Positions 17,431-25,412 of a stretch of DNA of 64,000 nucleotides are shown here, piece after piece. The translations under genes were made by a program, and so were the position numbers. The stretch is taken from positions 1-64,000 of the forward strand of contig JBEVNO010000161.1 in the NCBI GenBank assembly GCA_040508085.1, written 5' to 3'. Source of the DNA: ZC4RG30 sp040508085. GTDB taxonomy: Bacteria; Pseudomonadota; Gammaproteobacteria; Steroidobacterales; Steroidobacteraceae. The notes beneath the pieces are model-generated. The model did no database searches, was not told where the DNA came from, and was given only the letters and a program-made list of their open reading frames with translations. The stretch's first letter is position 1; each line of letters opens with the position of its first letter.

Positions 17431-17985
17431 ATGAAAGTCACTGCGGTCGCGTTGCTTGCTGCTATTGCCTGGGGGGCCACCCCCGCCGCGTGGGCGGACA
17501 TGACGCCCGAGGAGGCGGCCAATGTCGCGCGCGTCACCACCTATTTCGAGCAACTCAGCAGGGGAGACTGGAAAACCGCCTCCCAACTCTACGCCCCGGA
17601 TGCGAAGAACTTCGGGCGCCCGGTAGGCCGCGCCGTGCTTGCCCGCATCATGGAAGACATCGTGCGTACTTTCCCTGACGTGAAAGTGCGCGTCGTCGAG
17701 ATCGTGGCGCGCGCCGATCAGGTATACGCCCTGTGCAAGTTTTCCGGTACCCACGAAGGGGTGGGGCAGTTGCCTATCGACGGCGGGCTACTGGTGGGGG
17801 TGCCGCCGACCCACAAGCACTTCGAAAATGATGTCGTGCACATCTTCACTTTCCGCAACGGCAGCATCATCAATCATGTCGGGGTCCGCGACGATCTGGC
17901 CATGATGACCCAGCTCGGGCTTTCGCCAGCGCCTGCGCCGTTTGACTGGGCCGCGTTCGCCCAGGAAGCCAACAAGAAGCCCTAG
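17431..17985 (+). CDS. Exported SnoaL/NTF2-like protein
   Basis: The 184-aa product begins with a Sec-type signal peptide (about residues 1-23, ending AWA-D). The mature part fits the SnoaL/ester-cyclase branch of the NTF2-like fold: helical start with VTTYFEQLSRGDWKTASQLY, later the strand GVPPTHKHFENDVVHIFTF and GSIINHVGVRDDLAMM. Members of this fold are cyclases, isomerases or ligand binders; the substrate cannot be inferred here. It sits between nuoN and the initiator tRNA and is not part of the usual nuo operon. Function assignment stops at fold level. Confidence 0.7.
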   Translation: MKVTAVALLAAIAWGATPAAWADMTPEEAANVARVTTYFEQLSRGDWKTASQLYAPDAKNFGRPVGRAVLARIMEDIVRTFPDVKVRVVEIVARADQVYALCKFSGTHEGVGQLPIDGGLLVGVPPTHKHFENDVVHIFTFRNGSIINHVGVRDDLAMMTQLGLSPAPAPFDWAAFAQEANKKP

Positions 17986-17996
17986 CGCAAAAGCCC

Positions 17997-18024
17997 TTGC
18001 CTTTCGGTCGCGTTAGGCTAAGAT
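17997..18024 (+). promoter_or_regulatory. Promoter of the initiator tRNA
   Basis: TTGCCT (17997-18002), a 16-base spacer and TAAGAT (18019-18024) form a good sigma-70 promoter. A GC-rich discriminator (TCGCGCCCC) lies between the -10 and the tRNA, which is typical of stringently controlled stable-RNA promoters. The tRNA 5' end is 14 bases after the -10. Confidence 0.6.
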
Positions 18025-18038
18025 TCGCGCCCCTCTGG

Positions 18039-18115
18039 TGCGGGGTGGAGCAGTCTGGCAGCTCGTCGGGCTCATAACCCGAAGGTCGCAGGTTCAAATC
18101 CTGCCCCCGCTACCA
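18039..18115 (+). tRNA. metY: Initiator tRNA-fMet (anticodon CAT) with a T-T first pair
   Basis: A 77-nt tRNA with anticodon loop CTCATAA in a stem ending in three consecutive G-C pairs (TCGGG/CCCGA), the mark of initiator tRNA. GCGGGG (18040-18045) pairs with CCCCGC (18105-18110). The first position is T18039 opposite T18111, so the 1-72 pair is a T-T mismatch, whereas Escherichia coli has C-A. Either way the pair is open, as formylation requires. The encoded CCA ends at 18115. Its own promoter lies immediately upstream. In Escherichia coli metY directly precedes rimP-nusA; here 11 kb separates them. Confidence 0.95.
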
Positions 18116-18143
18116 ACTAGCCTGTGTCTTACAGGTTGGATCC

Positions 18144-18173
18144 AAGGGCCTTTTCACTGCTCCCCAGGCCCTT
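18144..18173 (+). repeat. Inverted repeat downstream of tRNA-fMet
   Basis: AAGGGCC (18144-18150) and GGCCCTT (18167-18173) are perfect inverted repeats around a 16-base loop that starts with TTTT. It may help end tRNA transcription, but there is no T-run after the second arm, so it is not a standard intrinsic terminator. Confidence 0.3.
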
Positions 18174-18346
18174 CGCCGCTGCCGCTGGCCGCATTTGGCG
18201 TACTTCCGCCCAAACTTTCCCTACAATCCGTTGTCTATCTGTATGTGGCAGGCACAACGGATGCTGCGCCGCACATAACCGCCGGATTCCAAAGGCTTGG
18301 GAAGCGCTGGGGCCGGTCGGGTAACGCTCCATGGGGGTTCCTTTCG

Positions 18347-19282
18347 ATGCATGACCGACGGCAGTTTCTGGGGTTGGGCCTGGCCACTGCGGGCGCCTGC
18401 GCGCTGTCGCCGCTGGCGGCCGCTCCGGTGCTTGCTGCGGCTGCGCGTCTGAGCCTCGTGCCGCTGGCCGGTCGCCTGTCGCTGGTGCAGGGCGGGGCGG
18501 CGAATGTGGTGGTAGCGAGTTCCGGAGCCGAGCTGGTGCTGGTCGATGGCGGCGCCGCGGTGGATGCAAAGGCCCTGCACAAGTTGCTGGATCAACACTA
18601 CCCCGGCCAGAAAATCGCGGCGGTGTTCAATACGCACTGGCACTGGGCGCAGTCGGGCTTCAATGCCACGGCCCGGCAGGCGGGGGCGGATGTGATTGCC
18701 CACGAGAACACGCGCTTGTGGCTGGGCACCGAGGTCAACTCGCGCTGGGAGAAGCGCGTCTACAAGCCCCAGCCAGATGCCGCGCTGCCCAACCGCACGT
18801 TCTGGTATGGCGTGCAGCAGCTGGATTTCGGCAGCGGCAAGATCGAATTCGCGCACCTGGGCCAGGCGCACACCGATGGCGACATCTACGTGCGCTTCCC
18901 GGAAGAGAACGTGATTGTGGCGGGCGACGTGGTGTCACCGGCGCGCTATCCCATCGTCGATTCGGCCAGCAATGGCTGGCTGGGCGGCATCCAGGGCGCG
19001 CTGCGCACCCTGGGGGCACTGGGCGATGGCAACACGAAGTTCGTGCCGGCCCAAGGCGCCGCCGTGGGTGCGGAAGCGCTCAAGCAGCAGCAGGAGATGT
19101 GCTACGCCGTGATTTCCCGTATTGGCGAGAACTATTACAAGGGCGGCACGTTTGCCGAGCTGCAGGCGGCCCGGGTCACCCAGGAGTTCGACGCGCAGTA
19201 CGGCGACCCATCGCTGTTCCTGGAGCAGGCCTATGACACAGCCTGGTATCACGTGGGCGAAATTCGCAGGGTGGCGCGGTGA
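18347..19282 (+). CDS. Tat-exported metallo-beta-lactamase-fold protein with altered metal site
   Basis: The 311-aa product starts at ATG 18347; its N-terminus MHDRRQFLGLGLA is a twin-arginine export signal (RR at 4-5), predicted to be cleaved around residue 33, so the protein is likely folded before export to the periplasm. The MBL fold is recognisable: VLVDGG at about 64-69, NTHWHWAQSG at 95-104, GQAHTDGD at 172-179 and VAGDVV at 191-196. In the HxHxDH motif the last two ligands are replaced (H97, H99, then A101 and Q102), so the second zinc site should be lost; H175 and D194 are kept. It overlaps the downstream cytochrome gene by 4 bases (GTGA). Substrate unknown. Confidence 0.85.
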   Translation: MHDRRQFLGLGLATAGACALSPLAAAPVLAAAARLSLVPLAGRLSLVQGGAANVVVASSGAELVLVDGGAAVDAKALHKLLDQHYPGQKIAAVFNTHWHWAQSGFNATARQAGADVIAHENTRLWLGTEVNSRWEKRVYKPQPDAALPNRTFWYGVQQLDFGSGKIEFAHLGQAHTDGDIYVRFPEENVIVAGDVVSPARYPIVDSASNGWLGGIQGALRTLGALGDGNTKFVPAQGAAVGAEALKQQQEMCYAVISRIGENYYKGGTFAELQAARVTQEFDAQYGDPSLFLEQAYDTAWYHVGEIRRVAR

Positions 19283-21771
19283 TCCCGCGCCTGCACATTG
19301 TGCGCAACGCGATGAGCGCGGTCGCGGGCACGTTGTTGCTGTCTTTGGCGGCGGGCGCGCAGGATGCAAAGACCGGCACCGGCGTTGTGGCGCCGCCCGC
19401 AGCGAACCACAGCGGCGTCTCGCTGCAGGACAAGGACTTCGCCTTCGTCGAAAAGTATTGCGGCAACTGCCATAACGCCACTGACTGGGCCGGCGGGGTC
19501 GCCTTCGACACGCTGGATCGCCAGAACGTCGGCACGGAAGGTGATGTCTGGGAAGAGGCTATCCGCAAGTTGCGCGGCGCGCTGATGCCGCCGTCGAGCG
19601 AGCCGCAGCCTTCCACGTACGACCGCAATGCGTTCATCACTGCCATGGAGGGGGCGCTGGATAAAGCTGCCGCCGACAAGCCGAACCCGGGCACGGTGAT
19701 GCTGCACCGGCTGAACCGCCGCGAATACCGCAACGCCGTGCGCGAACTGCTCGACCTGGATGTCAATGCCGAGGCACTGCTGCCGCGCGACGACCAGAGC
19801 GGCGGCTTCGACAATGTGGCCGAGGTGTTGAAGGTCACGCCCTCGTTCCTGGAGCAATACCTTACTGCGGCCCGCCAGGTGAGCATGGAAGCCGTGGGCA
19901 ACCCGCGCGCACGGCTCACGAGCACTGTTTATGCCGGGGGCCTCGCCACCCAGCAATACACCAATCATGACGGCCTGCCGTTGGGTACTCGCGGCGGCAT
20001 GGCAGTGGATCATTACTTCCCCGTCGACGGCGATTATGAAGTCAGCATCAGCGGGCTGGTCGGCGGCGGCTACGTGTGGGGCGTGATGGACCCTTTCACG
20101 CTTGTTGTCACCGTGGATGGCGATCGCGTGTTCCAGGCCGTCGTGGGCGACGAGGAGGACCTGCGGTCCATCGATGTCGAACAGGCGATGGGCATCACCA
20201 AGATCGACAACCGCTTCCGTGACATCCGCTTCAAGGTGCCGGCTGGCACGCACCGCATCGGCGTGACCTACAAGCAGAAGACCGCGGCGGAGCACAACGA
20301 GATCCTGAATGCGTTCACCACCGTGGCTGGCATGCAGCAGATGGTGAACGGCAACTCTGGCGGGCCGCGCATCACCAACGTCGAGATCAAGGGGCCCGTG
20401 GTCAAGACTGGCGTCAGCGATACGCCGAGTCGCCACAAGCTGTTCGTCTGCCACCCGGGCAGTGAGGCCGAAGAAACCGCCTGCGCCAGGAAAATTTTCG
20501 CCACGCTTGCGAAGCGGGCCTTCCGTCGCCCGGTGGGCGACGCGGATATCGCCGGTGCGATGGCCTTCTACACTGACGGTCGCAAGCAGGGCACCTTTGA
20601 CGACGGCATCCAGAAGGGCGTGATGGCCATCCTGTCCAGCCCGCGCTTCCTGTATCGCTCGCACACCCCACCTGTGGATGCGAAGCCGGGCGACATCTAC
20701 CGCATCCCCGACCTTGAGCTGGCCTCGCGGCTGGCGTTCTTCCTGTGGAGCGCGCCGCCCGACGAGCAGCTGATCGACATCGCCGCCGAGGGAAAGCTGC
20801 AGGACAAGGCCGTGCTGGAGTCCGAGGTGCGGCGCCTGCTGCGTGATCCGCGCTCCAAGACGATGGTGCGCGAATTCTCGAGCCGCTGGTTGAACGTGGA
20901 TGGGCTGGACTTGGTCAACACCGACCCGAACCTGTTCCCGGATTACACCGACGACCTGATCCCGGCATTCAAGGAAGAGCTGTTCGAGTTCGTGTGGAGC
21001 GTGCTGGGTGAAGACCGCAGCGTGAACGAGCTGCTGACCGCCAACTGGACCTTCCTGAACGAGCGGCTGGCCGTCCACTACGGCATCCCCGGTATTCGGG
21101 GTGGCGCCTTCCGCAAGGTGAACCTGCAGGAGTCCTACCGTCGCGGGCTGCTGGGCAAGGGCGCCGTGCTGATGGCCACCTCCTACGCCAACCGCACCTC
21201 GCCGGTGGTGCGCGGCGCCTGGGTGCTGGAGCACCTGATGGGCACGCCGCCGGCGGCTCCGCCGCCGGGTGTTGAAGCCTTCCCCGAGGCGCAGGAAGGA
21301 GCCGAGCAGCAGACCGTGCGCGCGCGTCTGGAGCATCACCGCGCCATCAAGTCCTGCGCCGGCTGTCACGACGTGATCGATCCGGTGGGCATCTCGCTCG
21401 AGAACTACAACGCGATCGGCCAGTGGCGTGTGAAAGACATCGACGCCGGCAGGCTGATCGACGCCTCCGGCAAGCTGGCCGATGGCACGGAAGTGCGCAG
21501 CGTGGATGCGTTGCGCGATTACCTGGCGGGGCGGCCGGATCTGTTCGTGCACACGCTGGCGGAAAACCTGCTGATCTACGCACTCGGGCGCCCGGTGCAG
21601 TATTTCGACATGCCGCTGCTGCGCAAGCTGGTGCACGACGCGGCGGGCGAGGATTATCGATTCTCGGCACTGGTGCTGGGCATCGTGAACAGCCAGGCAT
21701 TCCAGTACGACAGGGTTCCGGTGGACAAGCCGGCAACCATCACGGCGAGTGCCGGGCAACTGGCGAGGTAA
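19279..21771 (+). CDS. Exported diheme DUF1592/DUF1588/DUF1585-type cytochrome
   Basis: An 830-aa protein starting at GTG 19279 (a later ATG at 19312 is possible), with an N-terminal hydrophobic export segment. Two CxxCH haem-binding motifs are visible, C61-C64-H65 (YCGNCH) and C693-C696-H697 (SCAGCHDVIDP). Domain order matches planctomycete-type cytochrome paralogues: DUF1587 (MLHRLNRREYRNAVRELL, about 140), a beta-rich middle region, DUF1595 (about 395-460), DUF1592 (SRLAFFLWSAPPDEQL, about 485-620), DUF1588 around the second haem, and DUF1585 at the C-terminus. It is presumably a periplasmic electron-transfer protein; no substrate is known for the family. The DUF1552 gene follows after 5 bases, the usual partner of such proteins. 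Confidence 0.85.
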   Translation: MIPRLHIVRNAMSAVAGTLLLSLAAGAQDAKTGTGVVAPPAANHSGVSLQDKDFAFVEKYCGNCHNATDWAGGVAFDTLDRQNVGTEGDVWEEAIRKLRGALMPPSSEPQPSTYDRNAFITAMEGALDKAAADKPNPGTVMLHRLNRREYRNAVRELLDLDVNAEALLPRDDQSGGFDNVAEVLKVTPSFLEQYLTAARQVSMEAVGNPRARLTSTVYAGGLATQQYTNHDGLPLGTRGGMAVDHYFPVDGDYEVSISGLVGGGYVWGVMDPFTLVVTVDGDRVFQAVVGDEEDLRSIDVEQAMGITKIDNRFRDIRFKVPAGTHRIGVTYKQKTAAEHNEILNAFTTVAGMQQMVNGNSGGPRITNVEIKGPVVKTGVSDTPSRHKLFVCHPGSEAEETACARKIFATLAKRAFRRPVGDADIAGAMAFYTDGRKQGTFDDGIQKGVMAILSSPRFLYRSHTPPVDAKPGDIYRIPDLELASRLAFFLWSAPPDEQLIDIAAEGKLQDKAVLESEVRRLLRDPRSKTMVREFSSRWLNVDGLDLVNTDPNLFPDYTDDLIPAFKEELFEFVWSVLGEDRSVNELLTANWTFLNERLAVHYGIPGIRGGAFRKVNLQESYRRGLLGKGAVLMATSYANRTSPVVRGAWVLEHLMGTPPAAPPPGVEAFPEAQEGAEQQTVRARLEHHRAIKSCAGCHDVIDPVGISLENYNAIGQWRVKDIDAGRLIDASGKLADGTEVRSVDALRDYLAGRPDLFVHTLAENLLIYALGRPVQYFDMPLLRKLVHDAAGEDYRFSALVLGIVNSQAFQYDRVPVDKPATITASAGQLAR

Positions 21772-21776
21772 GGGTC

Positions 21777-23096
21777 ATGTACATTACAAAAAAGCATCTT
21801 TCCCGCCGCACGATGCTCAAGGGCGCGGGCTATGCGGTGTCGCTGCCACTGCTGGACGCGATGATCCCCGCAGCGACGGCGCTGGCGCAAACCGCGGCAG
21901 CGCCCAAGCTGCGCATGGCGTTCGTCTACTTCCCGCACGGCGCCGTTATGGACCAGTGGACGCCCAAGAAGGACGGCGCGGACTTCGACCTGCCGCCCAT
22001 CATCGCGCCGCTGAAACCCTATCAGAAGCAGCTCACGGTGATCTCGGGTCTGGAGAACAAATCAGCGATCGCGGCGCCCGTGCATGCCATCACGCCCGGC
22101 ACCTGGCTTTCCTGCGTGCCGCCGCGCATCAGCCATGACCCGCTGGGCGGGGTGACCATCGACCAGGTCGCAGCCAAGCACATCGGCCAGGGCACGCCGC
22201 TGCCTTCGCTGGAGGTAGGCACCGAGGAGCGCGGGGGTGAAGGTTCCTGCGACCGCAATTATGGCTGCAGCTATGGCAAGACGATTTCGTTCCGCGACCC
22301 GGCGACGCCGCTGCCGATGGAACACAACCCGCGCAAGCTGTTCCAGCAATTGTTCGGGGCTGGTGACACCGCCGACGAGCGCGTGCAGCTGGCGCGCGAG
22401 AACCGCAGCATCCTCGACCTGGTGGCCCGCGAGGCTGGAGACCTGCGCCAGAACCTCGGCACCCGCGACCGCGCGGCGCTGGATGACTACCTGCAGACCG
22501 TGCGCGAGATCGAGCGCCGCGTGCAGCAACTGGAAGGGCGCGACTTGTCTACGATCAGCCTGCCGGATGCACCCTCCGGCATCCCGGCGCGTTTCGATGA
22601 GCATGTGGCGCTGATGTTCGACCTGATCGCGCTGGCCTACCAGGCCAACCTGACACGCGTGGTGAGCTTCATGATGGCGGCCGAGGTGAGCAACCAGCCG
22701 TACAGCTTCATCGGCATTGCCGATGCTTTCCACCCGCTGTCCCACCATGCCAACAGCCCGGCCAAGATGGCCAACCTCGCCAAGGTGCAGGCGTGGAACA
22801 CCGGCGCGTTTGCCAAGTTCGTCGGCAAGCTGCAGGCGATGCCGGATGGGGAGGGCAACATGCTCGACAATTCCATCCTGGTGTTCGGCAGCAACATGAG
22901 CGATTCCAACCTGCACAACCACTTCCCGTTGCCGATGGCCATCGTCGGGGGCGGGGCGGGCAAGCTGAAGGGCAATCGTCACCTGCGATATCCCGACAAG
23001 ACGCCGATCGCCAACATGCACCTGACCATCCTCGACCGCATCGGTGCGCCGATGGAGTCCTTCGGCGACAGCACGACGAAGTTCACGGAGATCTGA
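21777..23096 (+). CDS. Tat-exported DUF1552 family protein
   Basis: A 439-aa protein from ATG 21777. Its N-terminus has a twin-arginine signal, HLSRRTMLKGAG (R10-R11) followed by a hydrophobic core ending near ALA-Q at about 40. The remainder belongs to the DUF1552 family, often found next to DUF1592-type cytochromes; visible family features include FPHGAVMDQW near residue 55, a Cys-containing GSCDRNYGCSYGKTISF segment and the C-terminal VFGSNMSDSNLHNHFPLP stretch. The fold is thought to resemble DUF1501/sulfatase-like proteins, but no activity is established. It lies 5 bases after the cytochrome gene and 5 bases before the ankyrin gene, so the four genes look like one operon. Confidence 0.85.
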   Translation: MYITKKHLSRRTMLKGAGYAVSLPLLDAMIPAATALAQTAAAPKLRMAFVYFPHGAVMDQWTPKKDGADFDLPPIIAPLKPYQKQLTVISGLENKSAIAAPVHAITPGTWLSCVPPRISHDPLGGVTIDQVAAKHIGQGTPLPSLEVGTEERGGEGSCDRNYGCSYGKTISFRDPATPLPMEHNPRKLFQQLFGAGDTADERVQLARENRSILDLVAREAGDLRQNLGTRDRAALDDYLQTVREIERRVQQLEGRDLSTISLPDAPSGIPARFDEHVALMFDLIALAYQANLTRVVSFMMAAEVSNQPYSFIGIADAFHPLSHHANSPAKMANLAKVQAWNTGAFAKFVGKLQAMPDGEGNMLDNSILVFGSNMSDSNLHNHFPLPMAIVGGGAGKLKGNRHLRYPDKTPIANMHLTILDRIGAPMESFGDSTTKFTEI

Positions 23097-23101
23097 ATTC
23101 C

Positions 23102-24586
23102 GTGAAGTTCCGTCTGCTGCTGCTACTGGCATTACTGCCAGCGTTTGCCGATGCCCAGACATTGCTGCAGGCCGCCCGGAGCGGGGATTCCCCCACGGCG
23201 CTGCAGTTGCTGGAAGCGGGTGCCGATGCCCGGGCCCAGAGCTCCGATGGCACGACGGTGCTGCACTGGGCCGCCCACAATGGCGATCTGGCGCTGGTCA
23301 AGCGCTTGATCAAGGCGCGCGCCGTGGTCACCGCGCGCAACGACTATGGCTCCACTCCCATGCAGGAGGCCGCCACCCGCGGCGACGCGGCGGTGCTGGC
23401 GGCGCTGCTGAAGGCGGGAGCCGACGTCGATTCGCCGAACGACGAAGGCGAGACCGCGCTGATGGCGGTGGCCCGTACCGGTCAGGTGGACGCCGCCAGG
23501 GTGCTTATCAAGGCGCGCGCCAACATCAATGCAGCGGAAAGCTGGCGGGGCCAGACGGCGCTCATGTGGGCCGCCGCACAGCGCAACCCGGCGATGGTGC
23601 AGCTGCTGGTCAAGGCTGGCGCCAAGGTTGACCTGGTTTCCAGCGTGAGGGAGTGGGAGCGCAAGGTGACCGCCGAGCCGCGGCCGCAGAACCGGCCGCC
23701 GGGCGGATTCACGGCCCTGCTGCTGGCAGCGCGCGAGGGCTGCGCCGACTGCGCCGCGGCGCTGGTCAAGGGTGGGGCGGACATCAACCTCACCAACCCC
23801 GAGAACATCACGCCTCTGCTGATGGCCATCCTCAATGCGCGCTTTGATACGGCCAAGGTGCTGATCGAGGCCGGCGCCGATGTGAACCGCTGGGATGTGT
23901 GGGGTCGCGCGCCACTGTATTCGGCGATTGATTACAACACGACCCCGCGCGGCGGCAGGCCGGACCGGCCGTCATCGGATGTGGCGACTCCGCTGGAAAT
24001 CGCGACCTTGCTGCTGGACCGGCGTGCGAACCCGAACATGCAGCTGAAGCTGTTTCCGCCGTACCGTTCGCTTGGTCAGGACCGCGGCGGCGACGCCCTG
24101 CTGACCACGGGCAGTACGCCGCTGCTGCGCGCCGCCAAGGCCTGCGATGTGCCTGCCACACAGTTGCTGCTGGCGCGCGGCGCGCTGGTGGATCTGAAGA
24201 ACAGCCTCGATGCCACGCCGCTGCTGGCGGCGGCTGGCACCAACTGGGCGATCACGGATATCCGTGGCCGTTTCCGTAATGAGCAGCAGTGCATTGATAC
24301 CGCGAAGCTGCTGCTGGATGCCGGCGCCGACATCAATGCGGTGAACCAGCGCGGACAGTCGGTACTGCACACGGCGGCGCAGCTGGACCTGAAAGAGTTC
24401 GTACGCTTCATGGGCCACCGAGGCGCGCGGCTGGATATCAAGGACCGCGCCGGTGTAACGGCGCTGGACATCGCCGAAGGCCGCGCCGGCGGCGCCAGCC
24501 GTCCGGGTGCTTCGGGCCCGGAAAAGCATCCAGAAGTGGCAGCGGTGCTGCACGAGCTGATGGCGCCGGCGAAGTCGCCGCCATGA
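23102..24586 (+). CDS. Exported ankyrin-repeat protein
   Basis: Starts at GTG 23102, giving 494 aa with a classical Sec signal peptide (MKFRLLLLLALLPAFADAQ). The mature protein is almost entirely ankyrin repeats, about ten, with repeated cores such as TVLHWAAHNGDLALVKRLI, EGETALMAVARTGQVDAARV and NITPLLMAILNARFDTAKVLI. A longer non-repeat loop occurs around residues 180-200 (Arg/Pro-rich) and 280-330. Ankyrin arrays bind other proteins, so in this position it is probably a periplasmic partner of the DUF1592/DUF1552 proteins encoded immediately upstream; that is inference. The gene ends 16 bases before a convergent VOC gene. Confidence 0.85.
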   Translation: MKFRLLLLLALLPAFADAQTLLQAARSGDSPTALQLLEAGADARAQSSDGTTVLHWAAHNGDLALVKRLIKARAVVTARNDYGSTPMQEAATRGDAAVLAALLKAGADVDSPNDEGETALMAVARTGQVDAARVLIKARANINAAESWRGQTALMWAAAQRNPAMVQLLVKAGAKVDLVSSVREWERKVTAEPRPQNRPPGGFTALLLAAREGCADCAAALVKGGADINLTNPENITPLLMAILNARFDTAKVLIEAGADVNRWDVWGRAPLYSAIDYNTTPRGGRPDRPSSDVATPLEIATLLLDRRANPNMQLKLFPPYRSLGQDRGGDALLTTGSTPLLRAAKACDVPATQLLLARGALVDLKNSLDATPLLAAAGTNWAITDIRGRFRNEQQCIDTAKLLLDAGADINAVNQRGQSVLHTAAQLDLKEFVRFMGHRGARLDIKDRAGVTALDIAEGRAGGASRPGASGPEKHPEVAAVLHELMAPAKSPP

Positions 24587-24602
24587 ACTTCCAGACGCCT
24601 CG

Positions 24603-25016
24603 CTAGCGGGGCGTCCAGAAGTTCAGCTCCAGCTTGAGCCCGTTCGGATCCTCCAGGAACAGCTGCCGCAGGCCGATTGCCGGAGAGTCATGCGGATGGA
24701 ATGCCAGGCCGCGCTGGTCCAGGCGGGCGCGCAGCGCCGCGTAGTGAACGGCTTCGCCGTTGAAGGCCACATGGTCCAGCGGGCCGGTGCCGTTGGCGGG
24801 ACGAGTGACCGGAATGCCCAGTTGCTGGCTGTGACTGGTGTAGGTTTTCCAGTCGGCGATATGGATCACCGGTGTATCGCCCAGATAGAGCCAGTAGCCC
24901 AGGAAGCCGAGCTCCGGCCGCGGCCCTTCCAGAAAGCCGAGCACGTCGCGATAGAAATCGCGTGTGCCATCCACATCGTGGGTCATCACCAGAAAGTGCT
25001 CGAGCTTCGAAAGCAC
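24603..25016 (-). CDS. VOC (glyoxalase/dioxygenase) family protein
   Basis: The GTG at 25016 gives 137 aa beginning VLSKLEHFLVMTHD; the open frame runs 49 codons further upstream but that part has no family similarity and overlaps a decayed gene on the other strand, so it is left out. The two beta-alpha-beta-beta-beta modules of the VOC superfamily are evident: module one HFLVMTHDVDGTRDFYRDVLGF, module two DHVAFNGE..LFLEDPNGLKLELNFW. Likely metal ligands are the first His, a His in module two and the Glu in LKLELN. Substrate is not predictable. It converges on the ankyrin gene. Confidence 0.75.
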   Translation of the reverse strand: MLSKLEHFLVMTHDVDGTRDFYRDVLGFLEGPRPELGFLGYWLYLGDTPVIHIADWKTYTSHSQQLGIPVTRPANGTGPLDHVAFNGEAVHYAALRARLDQRGLAFHPHDSPAIGLRQLFLEDPNGLKLELNFWTPR

Positions 25017-25150
25017 GCCTTGTCCCCATAGCAACCGCCCGGCGCATAATGCGCCAACGACGGATGCTGGCAAAGCGTCGCGAACACCATCCAATGCCAC
25101 CAGGCGCGCATCGGCGGTGGCGGCCTCGCTCGCGACACGGGCGAGCCTGC

Positions 25151-25386
25151 TGGGGAGATCCACATCATCCCCGAGGCGCAGTGGTCACCGCAGGTGGGCT
25201 GTTGTTCGTGGGCCGCGCCGATGGCCGGCTCACCGCGCCGGACAAGACCTGGCGAGCGACCACATCCCCCTGATCGCCACCACGGGTCGCAACAACATGC
25301 CCACATTCCGCGATACCTACACGGCAGGACAGATCCGCGATGTGGCGGAGTACATCAACCAGGTGCTGGTGAAGAAGGCGCATTAG
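25151..25386 (+). pseudogene. Remnant of a quinoprotein (PQQ-type) dehydrogenase C-terminus
   Basis: Two pieces in different frames join into a recognisable tail. 25151-25255 reads WGDPHHPRGAVVTAGGLLF then VGRADGRLTA.DK, the last propeller blade of PQQ dehydrogenases (AGGLLFVG..DG.L.A.D). It then shifts frame, and 25262-25386 reads LIATTGRNNMPTFRDTYTAG then QIRDVAEYINQVL, the end of a fused c-type cytochrome domain (NMP..R..Y...QI.DV..Y). The intervening haem region and everything upstream are missing. No start codon or RBS supports a functional product. The nearby DUF1592 operon suggests that a redox partner gene decayed here. The 135 bases before it (25017-25150) hold nothing recognisable. 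Confidence 0.6.
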
Positions 25387-25412
25387 CTACTGGCAAGCGC
25401 CCAGCTGGCCGC

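Noticed and set aside
18038..18346. Upstream extension of the MBL-fold gene across tRNA-fMet
   Set aside because: The frame is open through the tRNA but the Tat signal begins at the ATG 18347, so the extension is chance.
25017..25163. 49-codon N-terminal extension of the VOC gene
   Set aside because: It has no VOC similarity, precedes a good GTG start and overlaps the quinoprotein remnant.
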